DNA of 64,000 bases from CAVOXO01 sp963700425 (GTDB taxonomy: Bacteria; Actinomycetota; Acidimicrobiia; Acidimicrobiales; Microtrichaceae): the NCBI GenBank assembly GCA_963700425.1, contig CAVOXO010000001.1, positions 372,001 through 436,000 on the forward strand, read 5' to 3'. Under the pieces are notes generated by a model. It was not told where the DNA came from and did no database searches. It saw only the letters and a list, made by a program, of their open reading frames with translations. The translations under genes and the position numbers were made by a program. Of the stretch, positions 51,538-60,411 are shown piece after piece; position 1 is the first letter of the stretch, and each line of letters starts with the position of its first letter.

Positions 51538-52743
51538 ATGGCCGGCGAGATCAGCATCGACGGGGTATCGAAGCGCTTCCGCTCCTATGCGGGGCGGGCC
51601 GGTTCGTTGAAGGAGGCGGTCACCCGCGGGACCCGGGCGAGCTCGCAGGAGTTCTGGGCTCTGAGGGACGTCACCTTCGACATCCCCGACGGGTCGATGT
51701 TCTCGCTCATCGGCCACAACGGATCGGGCAAGTCGACGCTGTTGCGATGCATCGCCGGCATCTACCAGCCCACGGCGGGCAGCATCACGTCGCACGGCCG
51801 GATCTCCGCCCTCCTCGAATTGGGGTCGGGTTTCCACCCCGATCTCTCGGGACGCGAGAACGTGTATCTCAACGTGTCGATCATCGGGCTGTCCCGCAAG
51901 GAGATCGACCGGGTCTTCGACGAGATCGTCGAGTTCGCCGAGGTCGAGGAGTTCATCGACACCCCGATCCGCTTCTATTCGTCGGGTATGTACGTGCGGC
52001 TCGGTTTCTCGGTGGCCGTCCATGTCGACCCCGAGATCCTCATCGTCGACGAGGTCATCGCCGTGGGCGACGAGCGGTTCCAGCGACGGTGCTTCGACCA
52101 TCTGTACGAGTTGCGCCGCCGGGGGGTGACCATCGTGATGGTGACCCACTCTCTCTCCACCGTGCAGACCATGAGCGACCACGCCGCATGGCTCGACCAC
52201 GGAGAGCTGCAGATGGTGGGTCCGGCGGGCGACGTCGTTCAGGGATACCTCGAACGGGTGAACAAGGCCGAGCGGAGCGCCCGGACGGGCGGGGTCGAGG
52301 CATCCGACATGGCTCATCACGGATCGGGCGAGATCGTGGTGTCGCGGATCGAGATCCTCGACGCGGTGGGCGATCCGACCGGCGTCGGAACTCACGGCGA
52401 CCCGCTCGTCATCCGACTCCACTACGACACTGCGGAGCCGATCGATTCGCCGGTCTTCGCGCTGACCCTGCGACACAACAACATGGTCGTCGCCAGCTCG
52501 ACGACTCAGGCCAGCGGCGTCGACCTCGGGCGTCTCGATGGCGTCGGGTTCGTCGACTACGCGTTCGACGAGTTCCCGGTGATGCCGGGCAACTACGAGG
52601 TCTTCACGTCGATCTACGACGACCACGGCCAGCACGCCTACTTCCATCAGGACGGTCCGGTCCACCTGCCGGTGAGACCCGGATCCCGAAACGTCCTTCC
52701 CGGGCTGGTCGACATGCCCGCGGTCTGGCGGACCGATTCCTGA
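51538..52743 (+). CDS. wzt: ABC-2 type polysaccharide exporter, ATPase with C-terminal cargo domain
   Basis: 401 residues. Walker A LIGHNGSGKSTLLRCIAG, Q-loop zone GRISALLELGSGFHPDLSGR, signature in FYSSGMYVRLGFSVAVHVDP and Walker B ILIVDEVIAVGDERFQ. Residues from about 255 on are a beta-sandwich like the Wzt C-terminal domain (IVVSRIEILDAVGDPTGVGT, PGNYEVFTSIYDDHGQHAYF), which in known systems recognises the modified end of the glycan. It would give the exporter substrate selectivity. Confidence 0.93.
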   Translation: MAGEISIDGVSKRFRSYAGRAGSLKEAVTRGTRASSQEFWALRDVTFDIPDGSMFSLIGHNGSGKSTLLRCIAGIYQPTAGSITSHGRISALLELGSGFHPDLSGRENVYLNVSIIGLSRKEIDRVFDEIVEFAEVEEFIDTPIRFYSSGMYVRLGFSVAVHVDPEILIVDEVIAVGDERFQRRCFDHLYELRRRGVTIVMVTHSLSTVQTMSDHAAWLDHGELQMVGPAGDVVQGYLERVNKAERSARTGGVEASDMAHHGSGEIVVSRIEILDAVGDPTGVGTHGDPLVIRLHYDTAEPIDSPVFALTLRHNNMVVASSTTQASGVDLGRLDGVGFVDYAFDEFPVMPGNYEVFTSIYDDHGQHAYFHQDGPVHLPVRPGSRNVLPGLVDMPAVWRTDS

Positions 52744-52750
52744 CGGCCGC

Positions 52751-52756
52751 TACATT
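52751..52756 (+). promoter_or_regulatory. -10 box of a leaderless start inside the operon
   Basis: TACATT, 7 bases, then GTG 52764, directly after the wzt stop. Confidence 0.5.
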
Positions 52757-52763
52757 CCCTCTC

Positions 52764-53999
52764 GTGCGCATCGGCATCCTCACCCAGTACTTCGAACCCG
52801 AGATCGGAGCGGCGCCGTTGCGTTACCGCGCCGTGACCCGGGCGCTGGCGGACGCGGGCCACGACGTGGTGGTGGTCACCTCGCTTCCCAATCATCCGAC
52901 CGGACGGATCTTCGAGGGATATCGGGGCTTTCCGTACCGGACCGAACACACCGACGTGGCCACGGTCCACCGCTCGTGGCTCTTCCCGGCGGTGGGATCG
53001 GGCCTCAGGCGGTATCTCAACTTCCTGAGCTTCGCCGTGGCGGTGCTGCCGCTGTTGCGCCACCTACGTCGGTGCGACGTGGTGCTGGTGGAGTCCCCAC
53101 CGATCACTGTGGGCGCGCTCGGCCTGCTCGTCCGATATGTGCTTCGCCGCCCCTATGTCACCTACGTGTCGGACCTCTCGTCGAATTCGTTGGCCGACCT
53201 GGAGATCCCCGGCGGGGCGCTGATCGGGGGTGTCATGCGGCGACTCGAGGACGCCGTCTATCGGCGTGGAGCCGCCGTCACCGTGGTGACCGACGGCCAG
53301 GTCAGGACCCTCACCGACGAGTTCGGGATCGACGCCGACGACATCCTCATGATGCAGAACGGCGCCGACACCGAACTGTTCGGCCCACGCGATCCCGATC
53401 CGGCCGTGCTGGAACGATTCGGCGTGCGGCCCGGCGGATACGTGCTCTACGCGGGGACCCACGGGTTCGCCCACGGGCTCGATGTCGCGATCGAGGCCGC
53501 CGCTCTCATGGGCGATGACGACACGGTCTTCCTCTTCGTGGGGGAGGGGTCGGACAAGGAGCGCATCGTCGGGCTGGCCGAGGCGGCAGGGGTGACCAAC
53601 TGTTCGTTCTTCGGCCAGGAGCCCCCCGACGTGGTGGCCGAGCTGTACGCGGGCTCGTTGGCGGGGCTGTCGACCGTGCGTGACATCGGGGTCATGCGTG
53701 ACGCGTGGCCGGCCAAGTTGTTCGCCACCATGTCGAGCGCCAAACCCATCATCTATTCGGGCGCCGGGGAGGGTGCGGGGATCGTGGAGGCCGGTGATGC
53801 CGGCATCGTCTGCGAGGTGGAGCAGCCTCAGCCCATCGTCGAGGCGATCCGGTACCTGCGCGACCACCCCGAGGAGGCTGCGGCGATGGGAGCAGCGGGT
53901 CGTGCCCACATCGAGTCCCACTTCAGCTGGCCCGTGCTGGTCGGGGGCTGGCTCGACGCCGTGGCGCCCCGCCTCGAACGGTTCGGCGGCGGCCGGTGA
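52764..53999 (+). CDS. GT4-type glycosyltransferase, WbuB-like
   Basis: 411 residues. The N-domain is RIGILTQYFEPEIGAAPLRY, TSLPNHPTGRIFEGYRGFPY and LRRCDVVLVESPPITVGALG, as in WbuB-like N-acetyl-fucosaminyl/amino-sugar transferases. The C-domain has YVLYAGTHGFAHGLDVAIEA and FLFVGEGSDKERIVGLAEAA, with the donor-site acid in the GIVEAGDAGIVCE region. GT-B fold, at the inner face of the membrane. The GTG is leaderless although it follows wzt by 20 bases; the stop overlaps the next GTG. Confidence 0.9.
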   Translation: MRIGILTQYFEPEIGAAPLRYRAVTRALADAGHDVVVVTSLPNHPTGRIFEGYRGFPYRTEHTDVATVHRSWLFPAVGSGLRRYLNFLSFAVAVLPLLRHLRRCDVVLVESPPITVGALGLLVRYVLRRPYVTYVSDLSSNSLADLEIPGGALIGGVMRRLEDAVYRRGAAVTVVTDGQVRTLTDEFGIDADDILMMQNGADTELFGPRDPDPAVLERFGVRPGGYVLYAGTHGFAHGLDVAIEAAALMGDDDTVFLFVGEGSDKERIVGLAEAAGVTNCSFFGQEPPDVVAELYAGSLAGLSTVRDIGVMRDAWPAKLFATMSSAKPIIYSGAGEGAGIVEAGDAGIVCEVEQPQPIVEAIRYLRDHPEEAAAMGAAGRAHIESHFSWPVLVGGWLDAVAPRLERFGGGR

Positions 54000-54445
54000 G
54001 CGCGTCGATCGACCTGTTGGCCGTGAGCGCTGCAGGCGTGGTCGTCGAGATCACCGACGGGCCAACGCCGGTGGCCGACCACCGCGGAGCGCTCGGGCTC
54101 GACACCATGGTCTGTGCAGACCCTGCCGCGGCCGTCGACGCGACCGAGCCAGGCAGCGTGGACGTGGTGGTGGTGTCATCGGTCGATCAGGTCTCCGCGG
54201 TCGAGGGGCTCCTCGTCGACGGGGGAGCGCTGATCGTCGCTCCGCCGGGTGTGTGGTCGGATCAGATGTCGACCCGCTACGACCACGCTCTCGGTGAGAA
54301 CCGCAACTTGCGGGATCGGGTCATCTCGCTGACCGACATCGCCGAAAAGGCCAAATGGGAGACCGAGTCGATCAAGCGGTCGCGCAGCTACCGACTGCTC
54401 GAACCCTTCCGCCGAGCGGCGGTCCGCCTCGCGTCGCGCCGCTGA
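53996..54445 (+). CDS. Small protein of the polysaccharide locus, unknown function
   Basis: 149 residues, soluble. GTG 53996 overlaps the glycosyltransferase stop (GTGA), so the two are coupled. The first 90 residues look like a broken-down Rossmann half (DVVVVSSVDQVSAVEGLLVD, GGALIVAPPGVW). The end, IKRSRSYRLLEPFRRAAVRL, matches the short basic tail often found at the end of cell-wall glycosyltransferases and methyltransferases. It might be an accessory to the upstream enzyme. No catalytic residues are visible. Confidence 0.6.
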   Translation: MSASIDLLAVSAAGVVVEITDGPTPVADHRGALGLDTMVCADPAAAVDATEPGSVDVVVVSSVDQVSAVEGLLVDGGALIVAPPGVWSDQMSTRYDHALGENRNLRDRVISLTDIAEKAKWETESIKRSRSYRLLEPFRRAAVRLASRR

Positions 54446-54545
54446 ACCCCGGCCAGGAGAGTTACGGAGGGCCCACTCGGGCCAGGAACCTCGAACTGCT
54501 GTGTCGCCAGCCGTGAGCGAGGCCGGCTCGGAGCAGAACCTCCGG

Positions 54546-55511
54546 CTACACCGTGAATGCGGAGTAGTAGCCGTCCAGCATGTGGGGGCGAGGGTCTCCC
54601 GGGTCCGGCATGAAGTCCACGGCCAGGTAGTTGCCCTCGTCGAGATCCAGGTAGAGGTACCCGTCGAATCCCGCCGAGATGGCGCCCATCCCACCCACCG
54701 CCTCGAGTTCCACCGCCGGCGTCGTGTTGGCGGCCAGATCGGTAACGAGTTGGTCCGCCTGGTCGTCGTCGATCGGTTCCCCGAGGCGCAACAAGGACAG
54801 TTCGTGCAGCGCGGAGTCGGTGTTCTGGACGTGATACCAGCCGGCACCCAGGTCGTCGGGCACCTGGTATCCGTTCTCGGACAACACGATTGTTCCGAGC
54901 ACCTCCTCACCGGCGGGCCCTGACTCCGACGCCGCCTCCGTCGCGTCCGCGGACGGAGGCGACACGGTCAATGCCGCCGTCATGCCCATGAGTGCGTGAG
55001 CCACGCCATTGGCGTCCGGGACGTAACACATCGCCATCACGGTTCCCTCGGCGAGGTTGACCATCGCCGTGGTGTCCTGGTCGGGACCGATGTAGCTGAC
55101 GCCGCCGATCATGTCGACGAACTCGATGGCGCCGGCGCCGGATGAATCCCCGGCCCCCGCCGCCGCCAGCTCCGACATGTCCACACCGTCCTTGATGCGG
55201 GCGAACATCACCTGATGAGGCTCGTCACCGACGTTGTGAAAGGTCAACAGGGTCCATCCCGGCTTCAGTCCGGCCGAAGGATCAGGGCTGATGTCGAACG
55301 TGAACTCGTTGGCGTCGATGTCGAGGTGCTGCACCGCCTCGGGAAGGAGCCCAGCCGCGCCCGGTGACCCGGAGGGCGATGATGTCGAAGTCGTCGGCGG
55401 GTCCGAGGCGGCATCATCGTCGCTCTGACCGCACGCAGCCAACAGCGCGGTCGCGGCGACGATCGCGCACACGCCTCGTCGTGACCTGATGGCCGATCGG
55501 AGCTCCTCCAT
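54546..55511 (-). CDS. Lipoprotein with two cupredoxin-like repeats
   Basis: 321 residues. Lipoprotein signal ending ATALLAACGQS (Cys27), then a Thr/Ser spacer. Two related beta domains follow: residues about 55-180 (GWTLLTFHNVGDEPHQVMFA to MCYVPDANGVAHALMGMTAA) and about 195-321 (GWYHVQNTDSALHELSLLRL to DFMPDPGDPRPHMLDGYYSA). Each keeps a Gly-Trp strand, an early His and a late His-x-Leu/Met, as in cupredoxin-type folds; only the first has the late Cys, so at most that one could bind copper. Function unknown. It interrupts the glycan locus on the opposite strand. Confidence 0.7.
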   Translation of the reverse strand: MEELRSAIRSRRGVCAIVAATALLAACGQSDDDAASDPPTTSTSSPSGSPGAAGLLPEAVQHLDIDANEFTFDISPDPSAGLKPGWTLLTFHNVGDEPHQVMFARIKDGVDMSELAAAGAGDSSGAGAIEFVDMIGGVSYIGPDQDTTAMVNLAEGTVMAMCYVPDANGVAHALMGMTAALTVSPPSADATEAASESGPAGEEVLGTIVLSENGYQVPDDLGAGWYHVQNTDSALHELSLLRLGEPIDDDQADQLVTDLAANTTPAVELEAVGGMGAISAGFDGYLYLDLDEGNYLAVDFMPDPGDPRPHMLDGYYSAFTV

Positions 55512-55604
55512 CAGCGCACTCCCTTCCCCCTGCCGTGGACGACGGCATGATCTGCCGGCGAACTTAACACCGTTCACCCGGGTGAAGGGCGGAGTCCTGC
55601 GGCG

Positions 55605-56336
55605 TCAGCCGTCGTCCCCCAACCGGGAGTCGAGCCACGTGGGCAGCAGCTCCTGATCCCAGGTGTTGACCGTCGGGTCGAGGTGGTCGAGGTAGTAGCG
55701 CTGCTCCTCGCTGGGTTTCTCCGAGTCCTCGTACCACGGCAGGTGACGGGCCACGTACGGCGTGCCGGTCCGCAACCCATGGGCGCCCGGCCGACGCGGA
55801 CCCGGTCGATAGAGGGCGAACGTCGTGTCGATGTCGGCCCGGTAGACCCCCGGCTCGGCCTCATCGATCCAGAACTGGGCCTCCCAGGTCACCACCTCGT
55901 CACGATGGCGGTACTCCTCGGGGAGGTCGTCGATCTTGAGGCCGAACCCCACTCGATCGACCTCGGGGTAGCGGTCGAGCAGTTCGGCGAACTTCACGAC
56001 GGCGTCGAGGGGGCAGTTCTCGTCGGGGACGACGTCCGGATCGGTGATCACGTAGGCGCGGTCGGCGCCCACCTTGGCGACCAGCCCCGACGTCCACGGC
56101 GACCGGTGGCCGAGGTTGCCCCCGGCGGGGACCACGGTGTGCGGGCTGGTGGCCAGCGCGTCGATCAGCGGTGGGTACGTCGAGGCGTTGTCCAACAGGT
56201 ACACCTCGTCGTGTCCCGCCCGATCCAACCACTCCAGGAGGAGGCGCAACGGCTCGAGGCGGTCACGCACGATGATGATGATCGGCGTCGCCGCGGTCGT
56301 CGACGTCCCCTTCTTGTTGGGCCGGAACCACGCCAT
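55605..56336 (-). CDS. GT2/GT-A-like glycosyltransferase-related protein
   Basis: 243 residues. ATPIIIIVRDRLEPLRLLLE, VYLLDNASTYPPLIDAL, the metal-site-like VITDPDVVPDENCPLDAVVK and a substrate half with ADIDTTFALYRPGPRRPGAH. This is the GT-A-like pattern seen in small actinobacterial and cyanobacterial sugar transferases of this kind. Donor and acceptor are unknown. ATG 56336 (MAWFRPNKKG) is taken; a TTG 12 bases upstream is possible. It diverges from the nucleotide-sugar dehydrogenase over 57 bases. Confidence 0.78.
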   Translation of the reverse strand: MAWFRPNKKGTSTTAATPIIIIVRDRLEPLRLLLEWLDRAGHDEVYLLDNASTYPPLIDALATSPHTVVPAGGNLGHRSPWTSGLVAKVGADRAYVITDPDVVPDENCPLDAVVKFAELLDRYPEVDRVGFGLKIDDLPEEYRHRDEVVTWEAQFWIDEAEPGVYRADIDTTFALYRPGPRRPGAHGLRTGTPYVARHLPWYEDSEKPSEEQRYYLDHLDPTVNTWDQELLPTWLDSRLGDDG

Positions 56337-56380
56337 AGATCGGCGCAACGCTATCAGCTAGGGGCTTGGGAACTGCCGAG

Positions 56381-56386
56381 TAGGAT
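56381..56386 (+). promoter_or_regulatory. -10 box of a leaderless start (UDP-sugar dehydrogenase)
   Basis: TAGGAT, 7 bases, then ATG 56394. Confidence 0.55.
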
Positions 56387-56393
56387 CGCCCGA

Positions 56394-57707
56394 ATGCAGG
56401 TCTGCGTGGTCGCTCTCGGCAAGATCGGGCTGCCGTTGGCGGTCCAGATCTCGAACCAGGGTCATTCCGTCGTCGGTGCGGACATCGACGATCGGGTCGT
56501 CGACGCCATCAACTCCGGTGTGCCTCCCTTCGACGAACCGGGTCTCGCCGACGGCCTCGCCGACGGGGTTGCGGCGGGTCGCATCACCGCGACGACCGAC
56601 ACCGCCGACGCCGTGTCCCGATCGGATGCGGTCATCGTCGTCGTGCCGCTGGTGGTCGACGATGCCGATCAGCCCGACTTCAGGGCCATGGACGCCGCCA
56701 CTGACGCCATCGGCCGGGGACTGCAACGCGGGACCCTCGTGTCCTACGAGACGACGCTTCCCATCCACACGGCTCGGCGGCGTTTCGTCCCGGCCCTCGA
56801 ATCGGCCACGGGCCTGACCTGTGGCGTCGACTTCTTCGTGTGTCACAGCCCCGAGCGGGTGTCGAGCGGAACCGTGTTCCGCGACCTTCGGCTCTACCCG
56901 AAACTCGTGGGCGGGGTCGACGAGGCCAGCGGCCGTCGCGCCGTCGATTTCTACGAAGCCATCCTCACCTTCGACCAGCGCGACGACCTGCCCCGCCCCA
57001 ACGGGGTGTGGGATCTGGGTTCGGCAGAGGCTGCCGAGTTCGCCAAGCTCGCGGAGACCACCTACCGCGACGTCAACATCGGGCTCGCCAACGAGTTCGC
57101 CCGGTATGCCGACTCGCTCGGCGTCGACATCGCCCAGGTGATCGCGGCGTCGAACAGCCAGCCGTTCAGCCACATCCACTCACCGGGGATCGCGGTCGGC
57201 GGCCACTGCATCCCGGTCTACCCACGGCTGTACCTCTCGACGGATCCCGACGCGACGATCCCCCGAACGGCCCGGGCCGCCAACTCCGCCATGCCGACGT
57301 ATGCGATCGACCGTCTCGAATCGGCCGTGGGCGACCGCCTCGGAGGATCCTTCGCCGACGCCACGGTCGGCATCTGGGGCGTCGCCTACCGGGGCGGCGT
57401 GAAGGAGGACGCGTTCAGCGGCGCCTACCCGTTGCGCGAGGAGCTGACCAAACGCGGCGCCCGGGTTCTCACCCACGACCCGATGTACTCCGACGACGAG
57501 CTCGACTCGATGGGTTTCGTCCCGTGGAACGGCACCGACCCGCTCGACGCCGTGATCATCCAGACCAACCACGACGAGTTCATGACCCTCGGGCCGGCCG
57601 ACCTTCCCGGGGTCAAGGGGATTCTCGACGGGCGCAACTGCCTCGATCGCACCCCCTGGGTCGGCACCGACGTGGTCGTGTTGGGCCTGGGGGACGGCTC
57701 CGGCTGA
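56394..57707 (+). CDS. UDP-N-acetylhexosamine 6-dehydrogenase (WecC/WbpA family)
   Basis: 437 residues. NAD loop MQVCVVALGKIGLPLAVQIS, VVGADIDDRVVDAINSG, VSYETTLPIHTARRRFVPAL, FVCHSPERVSSGTVFRDLRL, KLAETTYRDVNIGLANEFAR and the catalytic Cys in GIAVGGHCIPVYPRLYL. It oxidises C6 twice to give a uronic acid. WbpA (GlcNAc) and WecC (ManNAc) cannot be told apart reliably. With the DegT/Gfo-Idh pair and the beta-helix acetyltransferase it could supply a diacetamido-uronic sugar (inference). Longer upstream frame is antisense to the GT gene. Confidence 0.9.
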   Translation: MQVCVVALGKIGLPLAVQISNQGHSVVGADIDDRVVDAINSGVPPFDEPGLADGLADGVAAGRITATTDTADAVSRSDAVIVVVPLVVDDADQPDFRAMDAATDAIGRGLQRGTLVSYETTLPIHTARRRFVPALESATGLTCGVDFFVCHSPERVSSGTVFRDLRLYPKLVGGVDEASGRRAVDFYEAILTFDQRDDLPRPNGVWDLGSAEAAEFAKLAETTYRDVNIGLANEFARYADSLGVDIAQVIAASNSQPFSHIHSPGIAVGGHCIPVYPRLYLSTDPDATIPRTARAANSAMPTYAIDRLESAVGDRLGGSFADATVGIWGVAYRGGVKEDAFSGAYPLREELTKRGARVLTHDPMYSDDELDSMGFVPWNGTDPLDAVIIQTNHDEFMTLGPADLPGVKGILDGRNCLDRTPWVGTDVVVLGLGDGSG

Positions 57708-57725
57708 CCCACCGGCGCGGTCGGC

Positions 57726-60323
57726 TCACTGCGTGAGCAGGGCCGCCAGGGCCGAGGCGGCGTCATCCCAGCGCGGCAGGTCGGCGGGGATCTCCGGCGG
57801 ATCGTCGGCATCGAGGGCGTTGTCGAGGGCGGCCGCGAAGGCGGCGCAGTCGGTCACGTCGACGTAGGTGACCGCATCGCCGCCCACCTCGCGCAGAGAA
57901 CCTCCCTCCGAGGACACCACCCGACAACCGTGCCGCAGCGCCTCGACCACGGGGAGCCCGTAGCCCTCGGCGAACGAGGCGATGGCCACCACATCCGCGA
58001 TGTCGTAGAGCGCGCCCAGGGTGGCGTCGTTGACCTCCGGCGGCCACACCAGTCGGTCGCCGAAGAGCGGATGGGCTCTGAGCCGTTCCGCCAGGGGATC
58101 GATCCGCCACCCCTGTCGACCCACGATCACCAGGGTCGCATCGGCGTCGACCAGGTCGAAGGCGTCGAGCAGAGCGGCGTGGTTCTTGCGAGGCTCGAGA
58201 GTTCCGACGGTCAGGATGATCCGGCGTCCCTCGAGCGACCCGAGCAGCCTCTCGTCGGACGGTTCGCCGGACTCGCTCCCGGGATCGGAGCCCAGGGTCA
58301 CCACGGTGACGGCCACGTCGTCGCGTCCCGCCGCCCGACCCGCAGCCTCGATCTCACCCGCGGAGAATTCCGAGCTGGTGACGATGGTGTCGGCGTGCGC
58401 GAGGACGGCGTTCACGTGGGTGGCGAACACGGTGGCGAGGTGGGGATCGAACCACTGGGGGTGGCTGACGGGGAGGATGTCGTGCAGCACGCTCACCACC
58501 CGCACCCCGCCGGACTCGAGCTGGGGGAACAGTCGACTCCGAGGGATGTCGCGAAGGTTCCACGATGCGTCTGCGTCGAGGAAGACCGAACCCGGTTCGA
58601 ATCGGGGGATCAACAGCGCCGCGTCACTCGCCGGCCGGTTCCGGCGCGCCACGGCCCGACGGCGATCATCGATGCGGCGACGGAGGGCGGGCATCGCTGC
58701 GACCCTCGAAACCAGTCGTCGCCACGGAGGGGGCGTCGGGGGTGACGTCGGGGGAGGATGATTGGGCATGGGCGGGGGTTCGAAGAGGGCATCGGTCTCG
58801 GCGGGGTCGAGTCGCCGGTATCGCTGGTCGAGCGGACTCCAACGGATCGGTACCACAGCCAGTTCGGGGTGGTCGACGATCAGTCGGGTCACCAACTCCG
58901 TGACGACCCGCTGGATTCCGGCGCGCCACCGTGAACCGAGGGTGTCGGTGACGTCGACATAGACGAGAGTGGGGCCGTCGGGGTCCACTTGCGGGGCCGA
59001 CGGTTCGGACACAGCCAGGAACGAGCTCGCGACCGCATCGACCGGCGTCCGTCCGAGAAGCCGACCGGTTCGGCGCGAGCGCGCCCCGAGGGTGCGCGGC
59101 AGGGCGACGATCGTCCCGAGCGCGATACGGACCCACCGACCGGCGATGTCGCCGTCGGGCCGCTGCAGACGGCGGGCTCTTCCCACGACATTGCGTCGGA
59201 TGAACGGCCACGAGTTGCGCCAGGCGGCCCGCAGAGCTCGTCGGATCTCGCTCGGCGAGCCGTTGCGGATCACCGTGAGCAGCCAGTTGCGGTAGTTCAG
59301 ATAGAAGAAACCCGGCCATGAGGACCCCGCGGTGGCACCGAGACGGTGGTAGATGACCGAGCGGGGGCACGTGCGGGTGAGCCACCCCGAGCGACGCATC
59401 CTCCAGGACAGGTCGGTGTCCTCGTAGTACATGAAGTACGTGGGATCGAAGAGCCCCACGTCGGTGAGAGCGGCGGCTCGGAGCAGCACCCCACCTCCGG
59501 TCCACCCCTCGACGGTCTCTGATTCGATGTCGGGCTCGTCGGGGTCACCGAGTCGGCGTTCGAAGCCTTCACACCACTCGGTCAGGCCCGTTCCCAGGCT
59601 GTTGATGACCCGCTGGGGATCAGCGGTGGGTGACACCGTCACCGTGAGCGAACCGTCCGTCGGGGTCGCCTCGCCGTCGTCTCCTCCACAGTGGACCGCG
59701 ACCCATCGATCCGTGGAGAAGGTGAGCGCGATCCGCGGCGCCGGTCCACCGGCTGTGGGGTCCGGAACCGGAACCACGAGTTCTCCCGACTCGTCGATCT
59801 CGATCTCGAGCCTGAGGGGAATCGACGGGTGCGGAGGGCGCGACACTCCGTGTCGACAGATCACCGACTCCCGCCGGTCGACACCGTTCACGGTGAGCGC
59901 AGTGAGGCGGGCGCGTGCGCCGGTCCCGCTGACATCGACCCTCACCGACTGGAACCACCGGTCGAAGACCATTCGGGGGCTGACCGCGCCGATCCGAGGA
60001 TCCCCATCCATCATCTCGACCATCGGGGCCAGCCAGTCGGGCTCGACCACGGTGTCGTTGTTGACGAGCGCGACGTGGTCGACCGCGTCGAGATCGCCCA
60101 GGGCCCGGTTGCAGCCTTCGGCGAACCCGAGATTGGCGCCGTTGGCGATGAACCGACACGTCGGGTGCCGTCGTCGAAGGATCTCCAGAGACCCGTCGAT
60201 GCTTCCGTTGTCGACGACGACGATGTCCAGTGCGTCGGGCGGCCATTCGGTCGCCTCGATCGACCGCAGACAACGCGACGTCAGGTCTGCGGCGTTCCAG
60301 TTGACGACGATGACCCTGATCAT
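57726..60323 (-). CDS. Two-domain glycosyltransferase: GT2 fused to GT4
   Basis: 865 residues. GT2 (residues 1-370): IRVIVVNWNAADLTSRCLRS, VVVDNGSIDGSLEILRRRHP, HVALVNNDTVVEPDWLAPMV and GLFDPTYFMYYEDTDLSWRM. Between GAVSPRMVF and VINSLGTGLTEWCEGFER lies an extra beta-rich insert of about 120 residues. A proline-rich joint (about 540) leads to GT4: VYVDVTDTLGSRWRAGIQRV, VVSVLHDILPVSHPQWFDP, RRIILTVGTLEPRKNHAALL, IASFAEGYGLPVVEALRHGC. One chain could add two sugars in turn, probably rhamnose and another. A TAGCGT box lies 9 bases before the ATG. Confidence 0.9.
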   Translation of the reverse strand: MIRVIVVNWNAADLTSRCLRSIEATEWPPDALDIVVVDNGSIDGSLEILRRRHPTCRFIANGANLGFAEGCNRALGDLDAVDHVALVNNDTVVEPDWLAPMVEMMDGDPRIGAVSPRMVFDRWFQSVRVDVSGTGARARLTALTVNGVDRRESVICRHGVSRPPHPSIPLRLEIEIDESGELVVPVPDPTAGGPAPRIALTFSTDRWVAVHCGGDDGEATPTDGSLTVTVSPTADPQRVINSLGTGLTEWCEGFERRLGDPDEPDIESETVEGWTGGGVLLRAAALTDVGLFDPTYFMYYEDTDLSWRMRRSGWLTRTCPRSVIYHRLGATAGSSWPGFFYLNYRNWLLTVIRNGSPSEIRRALRAAWRNSWPFIRRNVVGRARRLQRPDGDIAGRWVRIALGTIVALPRTLGARSRRTGRLLGRTPVDAVASSFLAVSEPSAPQVDPDGPTLVYVDVTDTLGSRWRAGIQRVVTELVTRLIVDHPELAVVPIRWSPLDQRYRRLDPAETDALFEPPPMPNHPPPTSPPTPPPWRRLVSRVAAMPALRRRIDDRRRAVARRNRPASDAALLIPRFEPGSVFLDADASWNLRDIPRSRLFPQLESGGVRVVSVLHDILPVSHPQWFDPHLATVFATHVNAVLAHADTIVTSSEFSAGEIEAAGRAAGRDDVAVTVVTLGSDPGSESGEPSDERLLGSLEGRRIILTVGTLEPRKNHAALLDAFDLVDADATLVIVGRQGWRIDPLAERLRAHPLFGDRLVWPPEVNDATLGALYDIADVVAIASFAEGYGLPVVEALRHGCRVVSSEGGSLREVGGDAVTYVDVTDCAAFAAALDNALDADDPPEIPADLPRWDDAASALAALLTQ

Positions 60324-60411
60324 GAGGTGTCGACGCTAATGGCGTCGGTGCCACGGCGCGGGCCATCGGCGCAACCGGTGCGAGTTCGTTCGAGGGCCGT
60401 CGGGCGGCCAG

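Noticed and set aside
54470..54483. GGCCC-ACTC-GGGCC hairpin as a terminator between convergent genes
   Set aside because: The stem is only 5 bp with no T-run; at this base composition such stems arise often by chance.
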